Assembly (NCBI GenBank): GCA_902388495.1
Contig: CABMPP010000001.1
Location: forward strand, 1-64,000
Source of the DNA: an uncultured Bacteroides sp.
GTDB lineage: Bacteria > Bacteroidota > Bacteroidia > Bacteroidales > Bacteroidaceae
Reading direction: 5' to 3'
Length of the DNA stretch: 64,000 bases
Numbering within the stretch: the first letter of the stretch is position 1; each line of letters opens with the position of its first letter. Shown here in pieces: positions 6,479 through 15,199 of this stretch. Under the pieces are notes generated by a model that did no database searches, was not told the origin of the DNA, and was given only the letters and a program-made list of their open reading frames with translations. The position numbers and the translations under genes were made by a program.

Positions 6479-8775
6479 GACAAGATTCCCGTATCGACGT
6501 CCTTATTATTGATTCTCCGCCCTTGACTGTCCTTTCTCTTTCCGAAATCCAGGCTGAAGGATACATTGATCATAAACATCGGACTTAAGTTCTTGGAGTA
6601 CGCCAGTTGTCGGTAGGGAGCCAGCTTCGACAGGTTCTCTATCTCCTGCTCGTACTTCTTGGTGAACGGGTTCAGTACTCCGGCAGAGACGTTCCACTTC
6701 TCCGTGTTGTAGCCTGCCATGATGGTGTGCAGTTTCTCTTCTCTGGTCAGCGTCTCTCCCCATAGAGTATGGTTGCTTGTATTCATTTCTGCCATGAGTA
6801 CCCAGTTCTTATACATGGCCATGAGGCTGCCGCGCAGTCCTGCGTTGGTATGCGTATGGGTGTAGGCATTGCCGTAGCTGACGTAGCGGTTCAGGAAAGG
6901 AGTGATCTTGAGGGCGATGTACTCTTTGTAAGGACGAAGTTGTATGGTTGTCTCCAGATTCATCCGGTGAAAGCCTTTATGGTTCTCGGTAGTGCGGATA
7001 AAGTGCCCGTCTTCATAGTAAGTGCTTTCCATTATCGGCTTGCTGTCGTAGCTGTATCTTCCGAACAATTCTACGGAGATATACTTACTTTGCCAGCTTG
7101 CCGTCAGCGTGTTTGCTGCAAACGTAACGGAGTTTAGGTCGGGGTTTCCTTTACGGATCTGATACTTGTCCATCGCTTGCGAAATGTCATTCAGGTCGGA
7201 GAGGGAAGGAGCGTAGCCCGATACATATCCGTTATATCTGAAGAACCATTGCCCGTTTATCGAATAGGACAGACTCAGGGTGGGCTTGAATATGTATTTC
7301 TCGGAAGAATACTCCTCCTGGCTGTTGTAAGTCCTCATAGCGCCGATTCCTACCGTGTAGTTCAGGCCCTTTATCTTCGACTGATATTCGGCAAACAGGT
7401 AAGTTTCTGCCGTATTCATCGTGATTTTATTCTCTACATTGCCCGCATACTTGTTTTGCAAGTAGGCTTGTGTATGCTTGACGCCTCCGGTAAACTTGCC
7501 GTCGTTGAACTGCTTTTCATAGATTCCTTCGCCGATAATGGAGTACTTCTGTCCTTTGGTATTGGAGTAGATGTCCGTATCGTCCTTATCCGGCATCTTC
7601 TGTACGAACGTCCGTTCATTCTTGCTGTCCAGATAAGAGGCTACTACGTCTGCATAGATGGTCTGCTTGTGCTTCAGGTTCCGTTGGTAGTAGATGTCCA
7701 GTGAGGGGATGACGACTTTGGAGGAAGAAAGGTCGGATATGGAGTAAACAGCTTCCCCTTCGTGCAGCGTACTGATTCTGTCCGCCATGGAGTGGGGAGT
7801 ATCATTATAATTGTTTCTGAGGGCGATGTTGAGAAGCTGTTTATCATTGTCTTGGTAACTGTAATTGAGGTTAAAGTTGAGGGCATCGTACTTTACCTTG
7901 GTAGGTTCGCCTATCTCTTTGTTTTCCTGGAACAGTTCGGAGAAGCGGAAGCTCTCATAGTTCTCGCGTGTCCACTTCAAGTCCCTTCGTCCCCAATAGG
8001 CGGTGGTGCTGATTTCCGACTTGTTGAAGTTGTATTTGGCTGAAAGGTTGTACTCTCCATATCCCGTTTTGGAGGATATTCCGTTGGTCAAATCGGTTGA
8101 GATGTTTCCTCCCGATTCCCTTCTCTTCACGATGTAATTCAGTACGGCGGCAACGTTCCCGTAGCGTGCTCCGGGATTGTCTATATACTCTATGCGGATG
8201 ACGTCGGCAGGGCGGATGGCTATGACTTCGGCTTGTGTCACCTCTACGCCGTTGATGCGGAGCTGTACGTTCTCTCCGCCGGGAGCGCTGATGTTGTTGT
8301 TTACCGGATTGATGATGATACGCGACAGTTGGAGGTTTCTGAGTAACGTAAGTCCGTTGGAAGCTGCTTTGGCTTGCATTTCGGTGGGAAGGATAATCTG
8401 GCGGTCGGTCTTCTTGATTACGGGGCTTGCTGTGATGGTAACGCCTTCCAGCAGTACACCGTTGGCGGATAAAGGCAGTTCTCCTAATTGTAGGTTTGCT
8501 TTCAGATTCCGGATGGAGAGGTAGGAATTGTCATATCCGATGCATGAGATGCACAGAATGTAATCTCCGTCTTTTACTTCTTTCAGCAAGAAGTTGCCGC
8601 TGTTGTCCGTGGCGGCTCCGGTGATGAAAGTGGAGTCTTGCGCCATTAGGCTGACATTGGCATATTCGATGCCCTGATTGGTACTGTCATCGGTAACTTT
8701 ACCGCTGATCTTGTTTGCTGCTTCGAGGGAGATACATAAGAATAACATCCCTAAAATGATACTTAACTTTTTCAT
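6466..8775 (-). CDS. TonB-dependent-receptor-like outer-membrane beta-barrel protein
   Basis: A 769-aa exported outer-membrane protein. A signal peptide (MKKLSIILGMLFLCISLEAA) precedes a carboxypeptidase-regulatory-like beta-sandwich (about 22-100, KISGKVTDDSTNQGIEYANV), then a plug-like segment (about 110-215, including LRINGVEV and VIRIEYIDNPGARYG), then a long barrel rich in aromatic strands. This fits the OMP_b-brl_3 family rather than classical SusC: it is shorter and has no SusD partner. The substrate is unknown. A divergent TPR/LuxR-like regulator starts about 280 bp away and may control it. Confidence 0.85.
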   Translation of the reverse strand: MKKLSIILGMLFLCISLEAANKISGKVTDDSTNQGIEYANVSLMAQDSTFITGAATDNSGNFLLKEVKDGDYILCISCIGYDNSYLSIRNLKANLQLGELPLSANGVLLEGVTITASPVIKKTDRQIILPTEMQAKAASNGLTLLRNLQLSRIIINPVNNNISAPGGENVQLRINGVEVTQAEVIAIRPADVIRIEYIDNPGARYGNVAAVLNYIVKRRESGGNISTDLTNGISSKTGYGEYNLSAKYNFNKSEISTTAYWGRRDLKWTRENYESFRFSELFQENKEIGEPTKVKYDALNFNLNYSYQDNDKQLLNIALRNNYNDTPHSMADRISTLHEGEAVYSISDLSSSKVVIPSLDIYYQRNLKHKQTIYADVVASYLDSKNERTFVQKMPDKDDTDIYSNTKGQKYSIIGEGIYEKQFNDGKFTGGVKHTQAYLQNKYAGNVENKITMNTAETYLFAEYQSKIKGLNYTVGIGAMRTYNSQEEYSSEKYIFKPTLSLSYSINGQWFFRYNGYVSGYAPSLSDLNDISQAMDKYQIRKGNPDLNSVTFAANTLTASWQSKYISVELFGRYSYDSKPIMESTYYEDGHFIRTTENHKGFHRMNLETTIQLRPYKEYIALKITPFLNRYVSYGNAYTHTHTNAGLRGSLMAMYKNWVLMAEMNTSNHTLWGETLTREEKLHTIMAGYNTEKWNVSAGVLNPFTKKYEQEIENLSKLAPYRQLAYSKNLSPMFMINVSFSLDFGKRKDSQGRRINNKDVDTGILSGSK

Positions 8776-8819
8776 TTCTTCTTATAGTTTATAGTGATTA
8801 TTTCGTTCTTCGAACATGA

Positions 8820-8827
8820 CAAAGGTA
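8820..8827 (-). promoter_or_regulatory. Putative -7 element of the beta-barrel gene
   Basis: The minus strand reads TACCTTTG here, matching TAnnTTTG, and would give a leader of about 40 nt. No good -33 TTTG is seen at the expected distance. Confidence 0.4.
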
Positions 8828-9018
8828 GGGTGGAAAAGCCGGAAATACGATTTATATCTACCACTAATTAAAGTGCAACGTGTTTTGCAATCTATTGGTA
8901 ATTAGTAAGTTTTAAGTGCGGCCTTATGAAAAAGTTTATATCTGCCTGCCACGGCTTTATATATAAAGAAAAGTGCAAAAAAGTATCCTGTCTTTGCCCC
9001 CGTTAATCAGTAAATATC

Positions 9019-9026
9019 TATTTTTG
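9019..9026 (+). promoter_or_regulatory. Putative -7 element of the TPR/LuxR regulator gene
   Basis: TATTTTTG at 9019-9026 matches TAnnTTTG. A TTTG at 8993-8996 lies 22 nt upstream, slightly beyond the usual spacing. The leader would be about 27 nt. Confidence 0.4.
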
Positions 9027-9056
9027 CAGAGAATCTAAAATCCGGTTCGCTTAAAG

Positions 9057-10742
9057 ATGATGGGAAACTATATGAAAGCATTGAAGCACGGCTTGATGAG
9101 TTTGGCATGTATGCTGGCATTGGCAGCATGTACAGACCAGGTATCGTCGCAGCGCCTGCAGATAGAAAAGGCAGAACAGACGTTGCAGCAGAATGCAGAG
9201 GAAGCCATTGCCCTGCTTCAGTCGGTGAAAGATCCCGATGCATTGCCCGATTCCTTGCGGGCACGGTTTGCACTCGCCTTGGGGCAAGCACACTTCACTG
9301 CCCATTGGGTGATGAACGAAGATACCCTGTTACCGTATGCCTTGCACTACTGTGGGGGACAGGATGTGAAAGATACCCTGCAATTACTGCGTGCCTACAA
9401 ACTTTCTGCATACTATCTCTATGACAACGAAAGGTATAAAGAAGCTACGGAAATGCTGATTGAGGGGGATAGTATTGCAGCTTTATACAATGATACGGCT
9501 GCCCGTATCCGCCTGCTACAATCTGTACTCGACATAGGGGAAGGTAATGACGATTTTAAGGGATTGCTGCGCTTGCAGAAACAGTTGATGGCGATAAGGT
9601 GTGATTCTACCAAACGTTGCGCCGACTACAACAGTTTGGCAGTGCTGTATTACAGCGAGAATCAGATAGACTCCGCACTGATTGCCCTTCGCAAAGCATC
9701 CGAATGCCAATACACACCCGAAGACTCCGCATTGGTGTGGGGCTATGTGATGCGCAACTATGCCGATATGTTGAGCGACTCCGGAAAGAATCAGGAAGCC
9801 ATCAGCCTGCAACGTCGCGTTTTGCAGAAGTATGAAGAAACCGACAATCCTTTTCTGAGTTTGTCTTGTCTTTCGCTTGCCCGCTATTTCTTGAACATGG
9901 GGCAAATGGATTCTGCCCGCTATTATATGCAGAAGGGTGATAGTACGCGCCTGCCTTACATGGACCAGGACTTATGGTTTAGTACCTATTACTTGATGCA
10001 GAAGACCTTGATGAACTATATCGACAGCCGTTCCTTTACAATCCGGGACGTTGCATTCTTCTCTAACCGGACATATAATGACTTTATACGCGATCAGCGG
10101 GTGATAATGCAAAAAGGCAAGACACAGTTGTTTCTTCAACAGCAGAATATGAACCTGCAACTGGAGAAGCAGAAAGAGCGGACTTTCTTTGTAGGGCTGA
10201 TTTCTCTTTGTATCTTGCTATTGATAGGTGTTATTTGGTATTTGCAAAGAAGAAAGCGTCTGCTTGTAGAGAAAGAAGAAGAGCTGGAAGCGCTGCGCCG
10301 CTTGTTGAACGAGACGGAAGAAGTTGATAACGGCAGGAACGATAAGTTTGTCAAGAAGATGCTGCTTCAACAATTGGGTTTGATACGCATCGTGGCTACC
10401 AATCCTACTTCCGATCATCAAGAGTTGTTGGTACAGATGGGGCGGATAGCGAATAAAGATGTAGTAGCAGACGATTTGCTGGTTTGGAAAGATCTGTATA
10501 AGACGATTGATATGGTGTACGACGGCTTCTATACGCATATCAGTAGCAAGTATGGCAATATCCTGAATGAAAAGGAACTGCAACTCTGTTGTCTGCTGAA
10601 ATCGGATTTCTCCACCAAAGAGATCAGTGTCGTTATCCAACAAAGCGTTCGGACGGTCTATCAGCGTAAGACCGTCATCCGGCAGAAGCTTGGTATGGAG
10701 GAGAAGGAGGATATTGCCGAATTCTTATCAAGAGCTATATAG
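9057..10742 (+). CDS. TPR-containing membrane lipoprotein with C-terminal LuxR-like HTH
   Basis: A 561-aa protein with a lipoprotein-like signal (MKALKHGLMSLACMLALAAC). Three in-frame starts compete (9057, 9060, 9072); the last best fits a signal peptide. Residues about 30-360 are helical TPR-like repeats, presumably periplasmic. A single TM segment lies near 374-395 (FFVGLISLCILLLIGVIWYL), followed by a basic, coiled region. The C-terminus (about 504-561, LNEKELQLCCLLKSDFSTKEI) resembles a LuxR-type HTH. The layout implies a one-protein sensor that crosses the membrane and binds DNA. It is divergent from the beta-barrel gene, its most likely target (inference). Confidence 0.75.
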   Translation: MMGNYMKALKHGLMSLACMLALAACTDQVSSQRLQIEKAEQTLQQNAEEAIALLQSVKDPDALPDSLRARFALALGQAHFTAHWVMNEDTLLPYALHYCGGQDVKDTLQLLRAYKLSAYYLYDNERYKEATEMLIEGDSIAALYNDTAARIRLLQSVLDIGEGNDDFKGLLRLQKQLMAIRCDSTKRCADYNSLAVLYYSENQIDSALIALRKASECQYTPEDSALVWGYVMRNYADMLSDSGKNQEAISLQRRVLQKYEETDNPFLSLSCLSLARYFLNMGQMDSARYYMQKGDSTRLPYMDQDLWFSTYYLMQKTLMNYIDSRSFTIRDVAFFSNRTYNDFIRDQRVIMQKGKTQLFLQQQNMNLQLEKQKERTFFVGLISLCILLLIGVIWYLQRRKRLLVEKEEELEALRRLLNETEEVDNGRNDKFVKKMLLQQLGLIRIVATNPTSDHQELLVQMGRIANKDVVADDLLVWKDLYKTIDMVYDGFYTHISSKYGNILNEKELQLCCLLKSDFSTKEISVVIQQSVRTVYQRKTVIRQKLGMEEKEDIAEFLSRAI

Positions 10743-10768
10743 CAGTTTCAAGAAAACTCCCGATATTC

Positions 10769-10800
10769 TTTGTGAAACCCGCAGAAAGCAGGTATCTTTG
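10769..10800 (+). promoter_or_regulatory. Bacteroides primary-sigma promoter for AAA/nuclease copy 2
   Basis: TTTG at 10769-10772 and TATCTTTG at 10793-10800 with a 20-nt spacer. The whole block is nearly identical to 4619-4650, so the promoter was duplicated with the gene. The leader is about 38 nt. Confidence 0.75.
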
Positions 10801-10841
10801 TCATTGTCTTTGATATAAGTATTCACGTAAAGCATACAATG

Positions 10842-12593
10842 ATGGAAGAACTGATACTCCCCAACCGCCGCCGCATCCCCTATGGCATGATGAACTTCGC
10901 CGCCATCCGCCGCGAAAACGCCTACTACGTAGACAAGACCCACTTCATCCCCCTTATAGAAGAAGCCAACCACTTCTTCTTCTTCATCCGCCCCCGCCGC
11001 TTCGGCAAGAGCCTTACGCTGAACCTGCTGCAGCACTACTACGACATCCGTACCCGTGATCAGTTCGACGCCCTCTTCTCTGGCCTTTACATCGGAGAGC
11101 ATCCCACACCAAGCCGTAACAGTTACCTCGTACTGAAACTTAACTTCTCCGGTATCAGTGGAGAACTGAATGATTACCGCAAGGGGTTGGATGCACATTG
11201 CCAGACTATGTTCGACTATTTTTGCGATATCTATGCTGACTATCTGCCCCAGGGAATCAAAGAAAAACTGGACGAAAAGCAGGGAGCAGTCGAGCAATTT
11301 GAATATCTGTTTACGGAATGCAACAAGACCGGGCAAAAGATATACCTCTTCATCGATGAATACGACCACTTCACCAACGCTATCCTTTCCAGCCCTGAAA
11401 GCCTGCATCGATACACCAACGAAACGCATGGCGAAGGCTACCTCCGTGCCTTCTTCAATAAAGTGAAAGCCGGAACAGACTCTAGCATTGAGCGTTGTTT
11501 CATTACCGGCGTAAGCCCCGTGACTATGGACGACCTGACTAGCGGATTCAACATCGGTACCAACTATTCCTTATCGCCGGAATTCAACCAAATGATGGGT
11601 TTCACGGAAGAAGAAGTGCGTGAGATGCTGACTTATTATTCAACGAACAGTCCTTTCCGTCACACCGTGGACGAATTGATAGAGATGATGAAGCCCTGGT
11701 ACGACAACTACTGTTTTGCCAAGGAATGCTATGGTGAGACTACTATGTATAACTCTAATATGGTACTCTACTTCGTCGACAACTATATCCAGCGTGGCCG
11801 CGCTCCGGAAAAAATGGTGGAAAGCAACATCCGCATCGATTACGAAAAGCTGCGCATGCTCATCCGCAAGGATAAGGAGTTTGCCCATGATGCTTCTATT
11901 ATACAGACTTTGGTCAGCCAGGGCTTCGTCACCGGAGAACTGAAGGACGGCTTTCCTGCCGTCAGCATTACGAATCCTGATAACTTCGTCAGCCTGCTTT
12001 ACTACTTCGGTATGCTCACCATTAGCGGTACGTACGAAGGTGAAACTAAACTCACCATCCCCAACATGGTGGTGCAGGAGCAGCTCTATACTTATCTACT
12101 CAATACTTACAATGAAGCCGACCTCAGCTTCAGTAGTTACGAGAAAAACGGACTATCCAGCGCTTTGGCTTATCGCGGCGACTGGCAATCCTACTTCGGC
12201 TACATCGCCGACTGCCTGAAGCGCTACGCCTCGCAGCGCGACAAGCAGAAAGGCGAATCTTTTGTCCACGGCTTCACCCTTGCCATGACGGCTCAGAACC
12301 GCTTCTACCGTCCCATCTCCGAGCAAGATACGCAAGCAGGCTACGTTGATATCTTCCTCTGCCCGATGCTGGAAATCTACTCCGACATGAAGCACAGCTA
12401 CATCGTAGAGTTGAAGTACGCCAAGTACCGCGACCCCGAAAGCCGTGTAGAAGAACTTCGTCAGGAAGCCATTATCCAAGCCAACCGCTATGCCGACACG
12501 GATACGGTGAAGCGTGCCATTGGTACCACACAGTTACATAAGATTATAGTAGTATATAAGGGTATGGAAATGCCGGTGTGCGAAGAGATATAA
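10842..12593 (+). CDS. AAA-ATPase-like protein with C-terminal PD-(D/E)XK nuclease domain, copy 2
   Basis: A 583-aa paralogue of the protein at 4701-6452, colinear without gaps when started at the ATG at 10842; an adjacent ATG at 10839 is possible. It keeps the Walker A-like RRFGKS (52-57), LYLFIDEYD (167-175), the ITGVSPVTMDDLTSGFN motif and the nuclease core (Asp503, Glu523-x-Lys525). By eye most of the protein is close to identical, but residues about 110-165, just before Walker B, differ at roughly half of positions. Many synonymous third-base differences separate the copies, so the duplication is not very recent. It is convergent with ahpF, 10 bp away. Function is unknown. Confidence 0.85.
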   Translation: MEELILPNRRRIPYGMMNFAAIRRENAYYVDKTHFIPLIEEANHFFFFIRPRRFGKSLTLNLLQHYYDIRTRDQFDALFSGLYIGEHPTPSRNSYLVLKLNFSGISGELNDYRKGLDAHCQTMFDYFCDIYADYLPQGIKEKLDEKQGAVEQFEYLFTECNKTGQKIYLFIDEYDHFTNAILSSPESLHRYTNETHGEGYLRAFFNKVKAGTDSSIERCFITGVSPVTMDDLTSGFNIGTNYSLSPEFNQMMGFTEEEVREMLTYYSTNSPFRHTVDELIEMMKPWYDNYCFAKECYGETTMYNSNMVLYFVDNYIQRGRAPEKMVESNIRIDYEKLRMLIRKDKEFAHDASIIQTLVSQGFVTGELKDGFPAVSITNPDNFVSLLYYFGMLTISGTYEGETKLTIPNMVVQEQLYTYLLNTYNEADLSFSSYEKNGLSSALAYRGDWQSYFGYIADCLKRYASQRDKQKGESFVHGFTLAMTAQNRFYRPISEQDTQAGYVDIFLCPMLEIYSDMKHSYIVELKYAKYRDPESRVEELRQEAIIQANRYADTDTVKRAIGTTQLHKIIVVYKGMEMPVCEEI

Positions 12594-12603
12594 AACTCAA
12601 TCG

Positions 12604-14163
12604 CTACACCACCCCGCGAATCCTGTCATCGAATGCCGACAGCGCCGCCTTGGCGCCTTCGCCCATTGCAATGACAATCTGCTTATAAGGAACGTTCGAT
12701 ACATCCCCTGCGGCATAAACTCCCGGAAGCGTAGTGCGGCAGAAAGCATCTATCTTGATTTCTCCTATCGGCGTCATGTCCAGCATATCGCGGAAAGGAG
12801 CGCTGTTGGCAGCCAGTCCGATTTGTACAAAGATACCATCCAACGGGAAATCGCGTTCCTCGCCCGTGATGCGGTCTTTGATGCGGATGGCTGTTACCTT
12901 CTCGCCGTTACCGATTACTTGAGTCGTCTGCGAAGAAGTGAATATCTCCACATTCGGCAGATTCCGGGCTTTTTCCTGCAACACCTGGTCGGCCTTCAGC
13001 GTATCGGCAAACTCAAAAACGGTTACCTTCTTGCAGATACCTGCCAAGTCGATGGCTGCTTCTATGCCTGAGTTCCCTCCGCCGATAACAGCTACATCCT
13101 TGCCTTGATAGAACGGCCCGTCGCAATGCGGGCAGAAAGCAACACCGCGTCCGATGTACTCCGTTTCGCCCTCCACATTCAGTTTCCGCCAGCTTGCACC
13201 CGTGGCGATGATGACCGTGGGGGCAGTAAATACCTCTCCACCAATGACGCTGACCGTCTTTTCTTTGCCTTTCAGCTCTACCTTCTCTATCCGGCGTTCT
13301 TCAAAGATCTCTACCGGATAGTGTCCGATATGACTTCTTAGCGCATCGGCAAGTTGTGCGCCGGTCGTCTGCGGAACGGAAATAAGGTTCTCGATACCTA
13401 CCGTTTCCTTCACCTGTCCACCGATGCGCTCGGCAACGATGGCAACGCGCAATCCCTTACGGGCAGAATAAATGGCTGCCGATACTCCGGCAGGTCCGCC
13501 ACCAAGGACAATGGTATCGAATTCTCTTTGAACAGGCGTCTCGCCTTCCTGCGGCAGGCTGCCGAAGGTTTCTTCCAACTTCTGCAGGAGTTCGCCCAAA
13601 GAGCCACGTCCCACGTGCAACAGCTTGCCATTGGCATAAACAGATGGTACGCCTTGTATCTTCAGTGCATCCACCTCTTCCTGATAAAGAGCTCCGTCCA
13701 CCATCTCGTGCGTGATTTGCGGGTTCAGAAGTGCCATGATGTTCAGGGCTTGTACCACGTCCGGGCAGTTGGTGCAGGTCAGCGATACATAAGTCTGCAA
13801 GCGGATGGGACCTTGCAATGCCTTGATACGCCTGCCGATTGCTTCGTCCGGCAGATTTTTCCCCTTTCCATCGGCGTTTAGCACTGCCAACAACAGGGAA
13901 GTAAACTCATGTCCGTTCGGTATGCCACGGAACTTGATGCCGGTTTCCGTACCGTCTTTTACGAGGGTGAACTCCAGTTTCGGTTCTTCAGTCTGCATCA
14001 GTTGGCAGGATAGATTGCCGGAACAACTGGCTACATCGTCCAGGAAGGACACCAGTTCTTGTGCCTGCTCGTGCTGAGGGTTATAGGCGATGCGGAAGAT
14101 ATAGCGGGCTTCCAGATGCTGGAACAACGCCCGCACTTGGTCTAATATACTTGTTTCTAACAT
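12604..14163 (-). CDS. ahpF: Alkyl hydroperoxide reductase subunit F
   Basis: A 519-aa flavoprotein that passes electrons from NADH to AhpC so that it can reduce peroxides; cytoplasmic. The N-terminal double thioredoxin-like domain carries the CTNC redox pair near residues 126-129 (LTCTNCPDVVQALN). An FAD-binding VLGGGPAGVSAA lies near 218, the thioredoxin-reductase CPHC pair near 346-349 (AFCPHCDGPF), a second dinucleotide fold with IGGGNSGIEAA near 362, and the C-terminal YAAGDVSNVPYKQI FAD motif. Length is standard. It lies downstream of ahpC on the same strand, separated by 281 bp that hold an unusual repeat array. Confidence 0.97.
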   Translation of the reverse strand: MLETSILDQVRALFQHLEARYIFRIAYNPQHEQAQELVSFLDDVASCSGNLSCQLMQTEEPKLEFTLVKDGTETGIKFRGIPNGHEFTSLLLAVLNADGKGKNLPDEAIGRRIKALQGPIRLQTYVSLTCTNCPDVVQALNIMALLNPQITHEMVDGALYQEEVDALKIQGVPSVYANGKLLHVGRGSLGELLQKLEETFGSLPQEGETPVQREFDTIVLGGGPAGVSAAIYSARKGLRVAIVAERIGGQVKETVGIENLISVPQTTGAQLADALRSHIGHYPVEIFEERRIEKVELKGKEKTVSVIGGEVFTAPTVIIATGASWRKLNVEGETEYIGRGVAFCPHCDGPFYQGKDVAVIGGGNSGIEAAIDLAGICKKVTVFEFADTLKADQVLQEKARNLPNVEIFTSSQTTQVIGNGEKVTAIRIKDRITGEERDFPLDGIFVQIGLAANSAPFRDMLDMTPIGEIKIDAFCRTTLPGVYAAGDVSNVPYKQIVIAMGEGAKAALSAFDDRIRGVV

Positions 14164-14227
14164 AAATAATAGGTGTTTAAATGGAGTAGCAATACTTCTT
14201 TATCTCTCTGTAATATAGCGCGTTGTA

Positions 14228-14427
14228 GTTTCCTGCCTAAGGGAACGCGCGTTTCTTAATGCAGAAACGGCAGTTTCCATCGTATGGAAACAAGCGTTTC
14301 CTATCGTTGGAAACTGTCGTTTCCTTATATGGGAACTGCTGTTTCTCCTTATGGGAACTGTCGTTCCCTCTTATGGAAACGGCCGTCTCCTCTTGCAGAA
14401 ACGGCCGCTCCCCCTTGTGGGCAACGA
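14228..14427. repeat. Nine-unit tandem array of 22-23 bp dyads between ahpC and ahpF
   Basis: Nine head-to-tail units begin at 14228, 14251, 14273, 14296, 14319, 14341, 14363, 14385 and 14407. Each starts GTTTCC or a variant and has GGAAAC or GGGAAC about 8 nt later, so each unit is a small stem (for example GTTTCCATCGTATGGAAAC). Loops (ATCGTAT, TATCGTT, TTATAT, CTTAT) vary while stems are kept. Where a left arm changes, the right arm often changes to match (GTTCCC, GTTTCT with GCAGAAAC), suggesting selection for pairing. The array fills most of the ahpC-ahpF gap and would be transcribed. Confidence 0.8.
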
Positions 14428-14444
14428 AATAGAGTACCGTTTCG

Positions 14445-15011
14445 TTAGATCTTGCCTACGAGATCGATGCTCGGCTTCAACGTTGCGCTGCCTTTCTTCC
14501 ACTTGGCGGGACAAACTTCGCCGTCGTGTGTAGCTACGAACTGTGCAGCTTCTACTTTGCGCAACAGTTCGTCGGCATTACGTCCGATGCTGTTGTCCTG
14601 TATCTCGGCAAGTTTGATTTGTCCTTCGGGATTTACGAGGAACGTGCCGCGGTAGGCTACGCCTTCTTCTTCAATCATTACTCCGAATGCGCGGCTCAGG
14701 GCACCGGTATGGTCGGCCAGCATCGGGTATTTGATTTTGCGGATGCTTTCGGAAGCATCGTGCCATGCTTTGTGCACGAAGTGTGAGTCTGTACTTACAG
14801 AGTACACTTCTACGCCCATTGATTGAAACTGCTCGTATTTCTCGGCGATGTCCACCAGTTCGGTAGGGCATACGAAGGTAAAGTCTGCCGGATAGAAGAA
14901 GAAAATGGCCCATTTGCCTTTTACGTCTTCGCTTGATACTGTCTTGAAACTTCCGTTGTGGAAAGCCTGAACTTTGAATTCAGGGAGTTGAGAATTGATA
15001 ATTGATTCCAT
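14445..15011 (-). CDS. ahpC: Alkyl hydroperoxide reductase subunit C (2-Cys peroxiredoxin)
   Basis: A 188-aa typical 2-Cys peroxiredoxin that reduces H2O2 and organic peroxides and is re-reduced by AhpF. The peroxidatic Cys is in FTFVCPTE near residue 48, and the resolving Cys in GEVCPAKW near 167. The start at 15011 (MESIINSQLPEF) is preferred over an ATG two codons upstream because AhpC proteins of the genus begin this way. ahpF follows on the same strand after the dyad array, and oxyR lies upstream on the same strand. Control by OxyR is known in Bacteroides and is likely here. Confidence 0.97.
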   Translation of the reverse strand: MESIINSQLPEFKVQAFHNGSFKTVSSEDVKGKWAIFFFYPADFTFVCPTELVDIAEKYEQFQSMGVEVYSVSTDSHFVHKAWHDASESIRKIKYPMLADHTGALSRAFGVMIEEEGVAYRGTFLVNPEGQIKLAEIQDNSIGRNADELLRKVEAAQFVATHDGEVCPAKWKKGSATLKPSIDLVGKI

Positions 15012-15054
15012 AATCATAACTTTTTAATAGGTTTAGTACTTTGTTTTACTGCTA

Positions 15055-15086
15055 CAAAGATTGTGCAAACCGAATGCAGAAGCAAG
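15055..15086 (-). promoter_or_regulatory. Putative ahpC promoter
   Basis: The minus strand reads CTTG (15083-15086), 20 nt, AATCTTTG (15055-15062): each element is one mismatch from the Bacteroides consensus. A weak promoter needing activation would fit OxyR control. The leader would be about 40 nt. Confidence 0.45.
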
Positions 15087-15199
15087 CTCGCTTGATTATG
15101 CCGAGGTGCCGCCAATCTTCGCGTTTGCAAAAATATAGCAATATTTCTCGATAGAACAAGAAATCCTATTGAAAGGTTTTATGGGCCGATAGATAGAAT

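Noticed and set aside
14228..14427. CRISPR array between ahpC and ahpF
   Set aside because: Units of 22-23 bp abut each other without spacers and each is its own dyad.
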